Positions 18,350 through 26,079 of a DNA stretch of 36,890 bases are shown here, piece by piece. The stretch spans positions 1 through 36,890 of the forward strand of contig JAVBUR010000066.1 of assembly GCA_031555145.1 (NCBI GenBank), in the 5' to 3' direction. The stretch's first letter is position 1, and the number at the start of each line of letters is the position of its first letter. Origin of the DNA: JAJDIA01 sp031555145. Lineage in GTDB: Bacteria > Bacteroidota > Bacteroidia > Bacteroidales > Tannerellaceae. The translations under genes were made by a program, and so were the position numbers. The notes under the pieces were generated by a model. The model searched no databases and was not told where the DNA came from. It saw nothing but the letters and a program-made list of their open reading frames with translations.

Positions 18350-18378
18350 AAAGAGAGTGCCGGCCGGCACTCTCTTTT
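18350..18378 (+). terminator. Rho-independent terminator after susD
   Basis: A perfect 14-bp palindrome (arms 18350-18363 and 18364-18377, reading AAAGAGAGTGCCGG then its complement) ends in a T-rich tract. It lies 12 bp after the susD stop. Partial read-through may still supply the downstream DUF6057 gene, which starts only 14 bp later and has no visible promoter. Confidence 0.9.
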
Positions 18379-18391
18379 ATCTATTCCTCCC

Positions 18392-19948
18392 ATGAACAAA
18401 TGCAATTGGATCGTAACGGTTTCCCTGATGGCAGTATGTCTTTTCCTGTCATTAGACAGCCTGTCGCATATCCCTGCTTATCATGAACAGCATCATTTGT
18501 TCCTTTTCAGTCCTGCTTATCTGTCTGCCCATGGGGCGACGGCTGCCGGCCGTCTTGGTCTGCTGGCGGATTTTGTGATACAGTTCTTTTACTTCCGCAC
18601 AGGCGGTTGTCTCTTATTCGCCTTACTGATTGCCGCCCTGTATCCCTTGAACGCTGTCTCTGTATATAAACTGACGGGCCGTCGCGATCCGTTACACCTG
18701 ACGTTGATACCTTCTTTATACCTGCTTGTACGGTATACTTCCATTGATTTTTCAATCGACCATCTGGTCGGATTATTGATTTGTTCACTGGCGCTCTTGT
18801 TGCTTTCCTGCCTGCGTGGACACGTAAAATATTACCTGCAGCCTGTGGTGCTCATCGGGCTGGGGCTGTTTATCGGATGGTGGTATCCGTTTGTCGCCGC
18901 AGTTATGGTGGGAGCCTCCTGCCTGTCGGCTTGGCTGTTAGACCGTCGCCTGGCAAAAGGCAAGATACGGCTGGCCGTTGGATTGACGGCGCTGGCCTGC
19001 TATGCCGGAGCTACATTTTATACCTTTGTCCGTGCTTACAATATGCACGAACGAATTAGTATCGAAACCGAATCCTATGTGAAACACGGGGAATGGAACA
19101 AGGTGCTCTCCTGTGCCAACCGTTACCGTGGCAATAACCAACTGATCGACTACTTCCGTAACCTGGCACTTTACCATACCGGCCGTCTGCCGTATGAGTT
19201 GTTGCGGTATCCCCAGTCGAAGGGAGTTGAATCGCTCTACCTGCCGTGGACCGGTGAGAATCGCCGGAGTGAATACGGCCATTATATCTATGAACAACTG
19301 GGACTAGTGAACGAAGCCCATCATTGGGCCTTCGAAGCCATGGTGGTGAATGGGGAAACGGCGCCCCACTTGCTGAACCTGATCCGGTATAATATAGCTA
19401 ACGGCCGCCTGTTGGTCGCTCGCCGGTTTATCCATGTGCTCAAGCAGTCACTTTTCTATCGCGATCAGGCTGTGACGTATGAGGGGATGCTTACCGCGGG
19501 CGATGTCGCCGGATTGCATGCCTTGCCGCACCGGAAAGGCGAGAAAGCCCGTTTTACCAACGTACTCAACCTCGGACCGGAACTGCTCTATGTCTGCGAA
19601 CGTGAGCCCGGCAACCGGATGGCCTTCGAATACCTCATGAGCCAGTTGCTGTTGAGCAACCAGATCACCCGGTTTGCCGCCAACGTCCATCGCTATAAGG
19701 CGTTCGACTATCCGGTCCTGCCGCCGATGTATGAAGAGGCCTTGCTGGTGTATAAACTGGGGGTGGACGAGGCTACCTTTGCCGAACTGGGAATAGCAGT
19801 CAGTCCCGAAACGGAACAACGCTTCCGTGCCTATTACAACGCCTCGCAACGGGACGATACGGAACTGCTCCGTCGTGAATTCGGCGATACCTATTGGTAC
19901 TATATGAACTATCGCAGCGTGTATGGAACAAAAGCAAGAAATGATTAA
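18392..19948 (+). CDS. DUF6057-type integral membrane protein
   Basis: The 518-residue protein is hydrophobic in its first 220 residues, with about six predicted membrane spans (for example 6-26, 70-90, 103-120, 124-140, 148-180 and 192-210). A soluble, helical C-terminal region (about 225-518) reminiscent of repeat proteins follows. I assign it to DUF6057, a Bacteroidota family without a known function, from overall appearance and gene partner, so the family name is moderately certain. It begins 14 bp after the susD terminator, and its 3' end overlaps the next gene. It may be a membrane partner of the CXXCH lipoprotein encoded downstream. Confidence 0.75.
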   Translation: MNKCNWIVTVSLMAVCLFLSLDSLSHIPAYHEQHHLFLFSPAYLSAHGATAAGRLGLLADFVIQFFYFRTGGCLLFALLIAALYPLNAVSVYKLTGRRDPLHLTLIPSLYLLVRYTSIDFSIDHLVGLLICSLALLLLSCLRGHVKYYLQPVVLIGLGLFIGWWYPFVAAVMVGASCLSAWLLDRRLAKGKIRLAVGLTALACYAGATFYTFVRAYNMHERISIETESYVKHGEWNKVLSCANRYRGNNQLIDYFRNLALYHTGRLPYELLRYPQSKGVESLYLPWTGENRRSEYGHYIYEQLGLVNEAHHWAFEAMVVNGETAPHLLNLIRYNIANGRLLVARRFIHVLKQSLFYRDQAVTYEGMLTAGDVAGLHALPHRKGEKARFTNVLNLGPELLYVCEREPGNRMAFEYLMSQLLLSNQITRFAANVHRYKAFDYPVLPPMYEEALLVYKLGVDEATFAELGIAVSPETEQRFRAYYNASQRDDTELLRREFGDTYWYYMNYRSVYGTKARND

Positions 19949-21410
19949 ACGTCGCTCTATATATTTTTTTCTCTGTTGCAGTTGGCTGCTTCTGACAGCA
20001 TGCAACTATCGGGCAGTGGAGGCTGACGTGCGAAGCACGGATCAGCCTACCCTGTTCCCCGATTACAACGGGGTGACGTTCCCCACCAACATTGTTTCGC
20101 CCACTTTCCTGATCCGGGAACCAGGCGATGCCTACCAGACGGAAGTCTATGTCGACGGTGAGCGGTTGTTCTCCCTGCGGAATACCTCCGGCGAAGTGGT
20201 CATCCCCCAACGCCAATGGGAGCCTATCCGGACACTGGCCCTGGGAAAGACGTTCGACATCCGGATCTTTGTCTTCCGGGATGGCCGTTGGACACAATAT
20301 GCCGACATTACCAACAAGCTATCGGAACACCCTATCGATCCCTACCTGGTCTACCGTCTCCTATATCCCGGCTATGAACTGTGGAACGAGATGGGCCTCT
20401 ACCAGCGCGACCTCACCTCCTATAAAGAAACCCCTCTTATCGAGAACACTTCCGTGGAGAAAGGTTGCATGAACTGCCACGCCTTCAGCGGCAACAACCC
20501 CGACCGGATGATGCTGCACGTACGTGGTAAGGTCGGAGGGACGCTCATCCGTAAAGACGGCCAGGTGGAACGTATCGACACCAAGGTGCCGGAGATGGCC
20601 AACACCGCCGCTTATCCGGCCTGGCATCCCGACGGACGACACATCGCCTTCTCGGTCAACGAGATCAACCAATATTTCCATACCACCGGCCACAAGGCGG
20701 TGGAGGTCTCCGACAAATATTCCGACCTGGTCGTGCTGGATACGGAAACGAACGAGTTCTTCACCGACACGCTGATCTGTGGCGATGGCTGGATGGAAAC
20801 CTTCCCCCATTGGTCGCCCGACGGTCGTACGCTCTACTTCTGCCGTGCCCATGCCATCGAAGCCGATACGCCCCTCGACAGTATCTGGTACGACCTCTGC
20901 CGGGTCACGTTCGATCCTGTCACCCGGTATTTCAGCCACCTGGAGACGTTGGTCGATGCTTCGGCACACCACCGGAGCATTTCCTTCCCTCGCGTCTCGC
21001 CCGATGGCCGCTACCTGATGTATGTACAATCAGACTACGGTAACTTCTCCATCTGGCATCCCGAGAGCGACCTTTACTTACTGGACCTGCAAACAGGCAC
21101 GGCGCGGAATATGGCTGAAGTGAACAGCCCGGACGTCGACAGTTACCACTCCTGGTCGTCTACCGGCCGGTGGTTCGTTTTCAGCAGCAAGCGGATGGAT
21201 GGCCTCTGGGCGCACCCCTACATCGCCTCTTTCGACCCGGAGACAGGACAGGCCGGGAAGCCTTTCCTGCTTCCGCAACAATCTCCCCGCTTTTACACCA
21301 CCTTCACCAAGACCTTCAACCTCCCTGAACTGATCACGGCTCCCGTAACCAATAGCGAGGCGCTGGTCGACCGTACGAAACGGCCGCCTCTGCCCGTTAC
21401 GATGAGGTGA
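19923..21410 (+). CDS. Lipoprotein with TolB-like beta-propeller and one CXXCH haem motif
   Basis: The 495-residue product has a lipoprotein signal ending LLLTAC (Cys27). A single cytochrome c-type motif GCMNCHAFSG gives Cys182, Cys185 and His186. It is followed by WD40-like/TolB (PD40) repeats, seen as AYPAWHPDGRHIAFS, FPHWSPDGRTLYF, FPRVSPDGRYLMY and SYHSWSSTGRWFVF between about 230 and 430. This type is often annotated as a cytochrome c biosynthesis or PD40 protein in Bacteroidota, but its role is unknown. The start at 19923 overlaps the DUF6057 gene by 26 bp. An alternative ATG at 19941 (MIKRRSIYF) overlaps by 8 bp and gives a tidier signal peptide. Confidence 0.85.
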   Translation: MEQKQEMIKRRSIYFFLCCSWLLLTACNYRAVEADVRSTDQPTLFPDYNGVTFPTNIVSPTFLIREPGDAYQTEVYVDGERLFSLRNTSGEVVIPQRQWEPIRTLALGKTFDIRIFVFRDGRWTQYADITNKLSEHPIDPYLVYRLLYPGYELWNEMGLYQRDLTSYKETPLIENTSVEKGCMNCHAFSGNNPDRMMLHVRGKVGGTLIRKDGQVERIDTKVPEMANTAAYPAWHPDGRHIAFSVNEINQYFHTTGHKAVEVSDKYSDLVVLDTETNEFFTDTLICGDGWMETFPHWSPDGRTLYFCRAHAIEADTPLDSIWYDLCRVTFDPVTRYFSHLETLVDASAHHRSISFPRVSPDGRYLMYVQSDYGNFSIWHPESDLYLLDLQTGTARNMAEVNSPDVDSYHSWSSTGRWFVFSSKRMDGLWAHPYIASFDPETGQAGKPFLLPQQSPRFYTTFTKTFNLPELITAPVTNSEALVDRTKRPPLPVTMR

Positions 21411-21412
21411 GT

Positions 21413-21432
21413 ACAAATAGGTTTCTATTTGT
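21413..21432 (+). terminator. Possible terminator hairpin
   Basis: ACAAATAG and CTATTTGT form a perfect 8-bp stem with loop GTTT, two bases after the stop of the propeller gene. The stem is AT rich and not followed by a T-run, so termination is only possible, not certain. Confidence 0.4.
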
Positions 21433-21529
21433 GGGGTGATTCCGTTTAGTTATAATAAACGGCTGTTTTAGTTCCGTTATGTACAAATGATATCGCTCTT
21501 TCAAGAGAGGAGTTGATGAAAATGATGCC

Positions 21530-21537
21530 TACATTTG
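21530..21537 (+). promoter_or_regulatory. Predicted -7 promoter element for the GH2 gene
   Basis: TACATTTG matches TAnnTTTG exactly, 41 bp before the ATG at 21579. The only upstream TTG (21513-21515) is closer than usual, so the -33 part is weak. Confidence 0.5.
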
Positions 21538-21578
21538 TATATAGCACTACAAACAGAAAATCACATGTATAGAATACC

Positions 21579-24566
21579 ATGAAAAAGATGATAGTCTCTT
21601 CACTGCTTGCTATTATTGCTTCTGTCTGCTATGCACAAGAAGAAAGCCGTGTGTATACTTTTGATGAGGTAGATGACGTTTTCGACGCTGTTTCAGCAAG
21701 GATAACCGTCAACCATACCCCTCAACCTGTTTTTACGAAAGGCATAAAGAACAGTGATATATCGCTCAATGGCACTTGGCTGTTTCATCCAAATCCACCA
21801 GCAGGCTTTGAAAAAGGAATGCCTGAAAAAGGAAAAGGGGGATGGGTCGCTATGGCTGTTCCCTCCGAATGGTATATGCACTCTTACAAAGTGGAAGAGG
21901 GTGCCTATGCCGGTTATTTCCGAACGATGGAAATCCCTGCCGACTGGAATAAGCAACGGGTTATTCTACGGTTTGGCGCTGTCAATTCGGCGTGTCTTGT
22001 GTATATAAACGGTGAGCTTGCGGGAGAACATATGGGTTGTATGACTTCGTTTGAATTTGATATAACCCCTCACCTGAAGAAAGGGAAGAACACGTTGGCT
22101 CTTTATGTAAAGAGTGAGTCAGTTGCTGAAAACATCTCTCGTATTTCCCATTATGCCAAACATCAGGTGGGAGGTATGCTGCGTGGTGTAAAATTAATGA
22201 TCGTACCGGAGGTCTATTTTGCGGCATTCCATTGTACCGCGCTCTTGTCTGATGATTTAAAGAAGGGGAGCCTTGACCTTTCGTTTGATGTAGGAAACCG
22301 AACCTCTCCGGACTGGAATGAAAAAGAAGTCGAAGTCATTTTACGCAAAAAAGGCATAGAGGGCCTTTTAGATGAAAAGGAGGAAGTCATGCGGCAAAGG
22401 ATAAAGATAAGTCCGGCTCATTCTTCTTATCGTCATCGAATGGAACTGGACAATCCGGAATTGTGGCATGCCGAGTCCCCTTACTTGTATACAGTTGAGA
22501 TGCACCTGTATGAGAAAGGGAGCCTGTTGGAGACTGTCACAAAACAGATAGGATTCAAGAAGATTGATATAAAAGGGAATGTGCTTTATGTCAATAACCA
22601 GCCGCTGAAACTCCATGGAGTAGCCCGGCATGATATCCATCCGTACGACGGCAGGGCACTTCCTGATACCGCTTTGCTTCGACGGGATATCGAACTGTTC
22701 CGTAATGCGAATTGTAATTATATACGTACGGTGCATTATCCCCCGGATGAATATTTATTGGACTTGTGTGATCGTTATGGCTTGTTTGTCGAGAATGAAG
22801 CCCCTGTTTGCTGGAACGGTAATACGGAGGAAAGCAAAGAGATAGCCGAACTAACATTTTATGCTTTCAAGTCATTACTATTCAGGGATCGAAGCCATCC
22901 CTGTGTGTTAGTGTGGTCCTTAGCGAATGAAAGCAAATGGTCTCCGAAATTTGAACTCTGCCGGAGACTGGTCAAGCAGGAAACCCCTCATATACCGGTC
23001 AAGTTCTCTCATTCCGAATACTATGGGATCAATCCTGCAGCGGATGTAGGCTCACGCCATTATCCGGGTTGGGAAGGCTTGATGAAGTATGATAATTACT
23101 TCCGACCCATCATTTTTTCCGAAGCATTGCATTTAAATAGCTATAACACTTCTGAAAATATAACGGATCCGGGCTTAAGGGATATGTGGGGCGATTATGT
23201 CAAGTATTTTCTGGATCAGATCACACACGCTCCGGCTATTACCGGCTTGGGCATATGGTCGGCCATCGATGAAATGTTTTATCCGAAAGGACAGGCGCCT
23301 GTCGGATACGGTCCTTGGGGAGTTGTCGATGGCTTCAGAAGGGAGAAGCCCGAATTTTGGCATATGAAAATGGCCTTTTCCCCCGTACAAGTGGTAAGTC
23401 CTCATTTTTATGTGGTGGAGAATAAAACATGGGTTGTGTTGGAAAACCGGTATAACACATTAAACCTGAATACGCTGGATGTTCGATGGCGGGATGGTGC
23501 CGTGAGCGGTAAAGTGACAGTAGAAGGAGTCGCAGGAAAGCAGACAATGCTTTCCATTCCTCATGCCATGCAAGGGGATGAACTGTTGCTTGACTTTCAG
23601 GATAAACGGGGCTTTAGTATATCTCAATGGAGTATTCCCAGAGAACATCCCCGCTATACTATGCCTCCTATGGAAGTAAAGAAGAAACTGCACTATGCAG
23701 AAAACGGTCAGATACTCAAAGTCAATGTTCAGGACTTGGCATACACGTTCTCCGTTGCCCAAGGGAAACTGATCTCCGTGAAAAAAGGGAAGGAGGTCTT
23801 ATTGGATGGAGAAGTACAATTTTACCTGATACCTCTTCTGAAATCGAATGAAGTGATAGACTTTATCCCACAAGATCCCATCGATAAGACCGTTAAATTC
23901 ACGTCAGACCCTTTAGCCGAATGGGAGTGTCATTCCGTTACTACTCATTTGACGGACTCGCTTGTCCGGCTTGTATGCAAAGGGACACATGGAGATATTC
24001 CATTGACATATACCTATACAATGAATGGCGACGGGCAGATGCGGGTGGATTATATTGCGAATATAACGAAGGTTGATTATGAGATCCGTCAGATAGGAGT
24101 AGGCTTTAATGCTCCTCCGGCATTTGATGTGCTCACATGGAAAAGAGATGCCCTTTGGGGCTTTTATCCGGCTGATCATATCGGAAGAAAAGAAGGAACC
24201 GCCAACGCGTTTTATCCGGAAACGCTCGACGATTATTGGCGTAAAAGAACCATCCCTACCCACTCATATGCCCGGGAAGGGAATAGTCATGGCTCTACTG
24301 ATTTTCGCTCCACCAAGCAACAGATAGTTGAAGCGTCCCTGTCGGATTCGCAGCAGAATGTTATTCGTATAGAGTCAAATGGCAAACAGGCTTTTCGTTC
24401 ATGGATCACGGATAAGGGGACTTCGTTTTTAGTGGCGAATTATTCCAATGCCGGTAATGAGCACTACCTTAGTTTTGATTCTAACAGAACCAGATACACG
24501 ACCGAGCTGCGTTTAGATGGCAATGATATTGCCGGTTGGATACAGCTTCGTTTTGGGAATTACTAA
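21579..24566 (+). CDS. Glycoside hydrolase family 2 enzyme (beta-galactosidase-like)
   Basis: The 995-residue protein has a cleavable signal peptide (cut near SVCYAQ, residue 20) and is probably periplasmic. It contains the GH2 sugar-binding beta-sandwich (about 60-210), an immunoglobulin-like domain (about 220-325), the TIM barrel (about 330-620) and a C-terminal beta-galactosidase small-chain-like region (about 700-990). The acid/base is Glu451 in VWSLANES and the likely nucleophile is Glu515 in PIIFSEALHL, both in the expected spacing. Beta-galactosidase is the best guess, but other GH2 specificities are possible. Codons are noticeably more AT rich than in the genes on either side, suggesting separate acquisition. 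It has its own promoter-like element and no cotranscribed partner. Confidence 0.92.
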   Translation: MKKMIVSSLLAIIASVCYAQEESRVYTFDEVDDVFDAVSARITVNHTPQPVFTKGIKNSDISLNGTWLFHPNPPAGFEKGMPEKGKGGWVAMAVPSEWYMHSYKVEEGAYAGYFRTMEIPADWNKQRVILRFGAVNSACLVYINGELAGEHMGCMTSFEFDITPHLKKGKNTLALYVKSESVAENISRISHYAKHQVGGMLRGVKLMIVPEVYFAAFHCTALLSDDLKKGSLDLSFDVGNRTSPDWNEKEVEVILRKKGIEGLLDEKEEVMRQRIKISPAHSSYRHRMELDNPELWHAESPYLYTVEMHLYEKGSLLETVTKQIGFKKIDIKGNVLYVNNQPLKLHGVARHDIHPYDGRALPDTALLRRDIELFRNANCNYIRTVHYPPDEYLLDLCDRYGLFVENEAPVCWNGNTEESKEIAELTFYAFKSLLFRDRSHPCVLVWSLANESKWSPKFELCRRLVKQETPHIPVKFSHSEYYGINPAADVGSRHYPGWEGLMKYDNYFRPIIFSEALHLNSYNTSENITDPGLRDMWGDYVKYFLDQITHAPAITGLGIWSAIDEMFYPKGQAPVGYGPWGVVDGFRREKPEFWHMKMAFSPVQVVSPHFYVVENKTWVVLENRYNTLNLNTLDVRWRDGAVSGKVTVEGVAGKQTMLSIPHAMQGDELLLDFQDKRGFSISQWSIPREHPRYTMPPMEVKKKLHYAENGQILKVNVQDLAYTFSVAQGKLISVKKGKEVLLDGEVQFYLIPLLKSNEVIDFIPQDPIDKTVKFTSDPLAEWECHSVTTHLTDSLVRLVCKGTHGDIPLTYTYTMNGDGQMRVDYIANITKVDYEIRQIGVGFNAPPAFDVLTWKRDALWGFYPADHIGRKEGTANAFYPETLDDYWRKRTIPTHSYAREGNSHGSTDFRSTKQQIVEASLSDSQQNVIRIESNGKQAFRSWITDKGTSFLVANYSNAGNEHYLSFDSNRTRYTTELRLDGNDIAGWIQLRFGNY

Positions 24567-24743
24567 TTGGTATGATCCAGACCATACAAAACGACTATCT
24601 CTGCCCGTTAAAATCAAATTCTTTCACTGTTATTTCTATATCTTTACTTCCATTTGACAGAAATAATAAATAAGCGGCTCCACCTTCAAGATCAACGAGA
24701 CTTGAAAGCAGGCGCTTTCAATATCAACCAAATATGAAAGTAA
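24567..24743. other. Gene-free spacer after the GH2 gene
   Basis: No gene was seen. It contains a perfect hairpin TTGAAAGC-AGGC-GCTTTCAA at 24702-24721, with no T-run after it. This could be a transcript-end structure of the GH2 message or the edge of the repeat element that follows. Confidence 0.4.
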
Positions 24744-24981
24744 TGGGTGTTCGCCGCGACGATGAATGCCCAGTCACGGGCATCGTGTTCGTAGCCGTGG
24801 GTGCTGGCGAAGCCGAGCCCACGGTCAATTAGAATAACAACAATTATCATGCGCCGCGTCAGCGGTGCCGGCCTACAAACACGGCACCGCTGACGCGGCG
24901 CATAAAACACAATCCAATTACATGTCCGTGGGCTTGCACCCACGGCTACCAACACGATACCGCTGACGCGGTATTCACCCA
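24744..24981. repeat. REPIN-like nested palindromic element
   Basis: Two REP-like units face each other. The left one (24791-24824) is GTAG followed by hairpin arms CCGTGGG and CCCACGG. The right one (24926-24949) is the reverse complement of the same plan, GTAG included. Between them a perfect 22-bp inverted repeat (24849-24870 with 24882-24903) surrounds an 11-base loop. The core CCGCTGACGCGG in either orientation occurs three times (24854, 24887 and 24960 regions). The outermost ends are TGGGTG and its complement. A GTAG tetranucleotide 5' of a short hairpin is the hallmark of REPs mobilised by RAYT transposases, and none is encoded here. Confidence 0.75.
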
Positions 24982-25754
24982 CACAAAAATGTTCAAATCC
25001 TGTACAATCTGAAGATCTCCCAGCTCTTATTACAACCCTAACTTAAAACAAAAAATACAATAACCCTAAATCTGGGAAACCCCGAAGCTTACATTCCATA
25101 GTATCATAAACGACTGAATCACAAATTCTTAATATCATTTTCCACCCCGCATATCACTTGCCTTCGTGTTGCCTATAACATGCCTATACCATTCCTTCGA
25201 GTCTTTTACCTCTTTTCAACACCCCAAAACACCCTGCGCCTCTTTTTGAAAATAACAATAACCCTGCGCCTCAATTTATCTTCAATTCTGGATAGACTTG
25301 AAGCTATGTATCCTTCCGGCAAATATGAATGAGGTCTCAAGTGGTATTATCGCGCGCGCCGTGTTTTATGTACGTGAGGATGGATATTTACTAAAAATGG
25401 ATGCGGTTCTACAGACTAATGGTATTGAATACAGCCTGTTAATTAGTGTTGTTGTATTGATAAACAGCCGTATAGCTAGCTGTTCCCGGATGTCCTTAGG
25501 TGACAGGGATGCTTTTTAACCCTCTATTTGCATTCGCAATAATAATCCATCTATTATGCAATTTTTATCTATTCCGTTTACCTGACGGTCGATCCATATT
25601 TGCACTTTGTTAATTGATCTCCTAAAAATAAACACCTACGCCTATGGTATACAGAATGAAGTAAAACACACCGGACAGAGGAGGAGATGAGTATCTTCCC
25701 TTGTTTGACTACTTTAGTTATGCCTAATAATAATCTAATATCAATTGAAAAAAT
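24982..25754. other. Long gene-free region with short repeats and a weak promoter candidate
   Basis: I see no convincing gene. A 12-bp direct repeat ACCCTGCGCCTC occurs at 25231 and 25261, and ACAATAACCCT occurs near 25058 and 25254. A TTG-initiated 73-codon frame at 25298-25519 has no family features. CATATTTG at 25595-25602 is a one-mismatch version of the -7 box and could start transcription of the remnant gene and the operon after it. The region may be decayed coding or regulatory DNA. Confidence 0.45.
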
Positions 25755-26000
25755 ATGAATCTATTACTAATTGTGAAACATGTAATGCCCATATGCCAAC
25801 TCAAGCCTGATAAGGCGCTCAAGAGGATGGGGTTGTATGCTCTTTTGTGTATTGTGGTTGTACTCAATGCTTCAGCCGTTTCCGGTAAAAACCACATCAA
25901 TGTCGAATTATTTGAAGATACAAAGAAACTGGACGAACCGATTGACGCGTATCAAACCAATAATAAACTGGTTCAGAATCCGGGATATCCCGCCTTCTAA
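25755..26000 (+). pseudogene. Probable remnant of a SusC/SusD locus (signal-like start joined to a SusD C-terminus)
   Basis: The 81-codon frame begins with about 23 residues of unclear nature and then a hydrophobic stretch (GLYALLCIVVVLNASAVSG, 26-44) like a signal peptide. Its last 20 residues, PIDAYQTNNKLVQNPGYPAF, closely resemble the C-terminal end of SusD proteins. Compare the intact SusD in this window, which ends DLNPNLTQNPGY. The segment between (about 45-60) has no recognisable relation to SusC or SusD. The simplest reading is an internal deletion that removed nearly all of a SusC/SusD pair once placed ahead of the amino-sugar operon. A genuine small secreted protein is the alternative. 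Confidence 0.55.
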
Positions 26001-26006
26001 ATACAG

Positions 26007-26042
26007 ATTGTCCGGTGGCTTAGCCTAAGCTGCCGGGCAATT
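26007..26042 (+). terminator. Hairpin after the SusCD remnant
   Basis: Inverted arms at about 26007-26021 and 26027-26042 pair over most of their length, with two or three wobble or mismatched positions and a short central loop. They are followed by TTCTATTTGTT. This resembles the terminator expected after a susD gene. If it works, the downstream operon needs its own promoter in the short stretch before 26080. Confidence 0.5.
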
Positions 26043-26065
26043 CTATTTGTTAACATAATAGATTT

Positions 26066-26079
26066 CCCCCCCCCCCCCC
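26066..26079 (+). repeat. Homopolymer tract of 14 C immediately before a start codon
   Basis: Fourteen consecutive C residues touch the ATG at 26080. Just before them, TAGATTTC (26059-26066) differs from TAnnTTTG at one position only, so the tract lies where transcript start and leader of the operon would be. Length changes by slipped-strand replication could alter transcription or translation of the first gene. Confidence 0.85.

Noticed and set aside
16727..18370. 547-codon open frame antisense to the susD gene
   Set aside because: It lies entirely opposite a well-supported SusD gene, has no recognisable domain, and long antisense frames are expected in this GC-moderate, biased-codon DNA. 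The same applies to the antisense frames at 15285-16376, 4332-5372 and 3258-4307.
24849..24903. Rho-independent terminator
   Set aside because: The inverted repeat is perfect and GC rich, but it is not followed by a T-run, is 280 bp from the GH2 stop and is part of a larger nested repeat element.
25298..25519. 73-codon frame in the gene-free region
   Set aside because: It begins with TTG, shows no signal, domain or repeat, and has no supporting promoter or neighbour. It may be decayed DNA but not a supportable gene.
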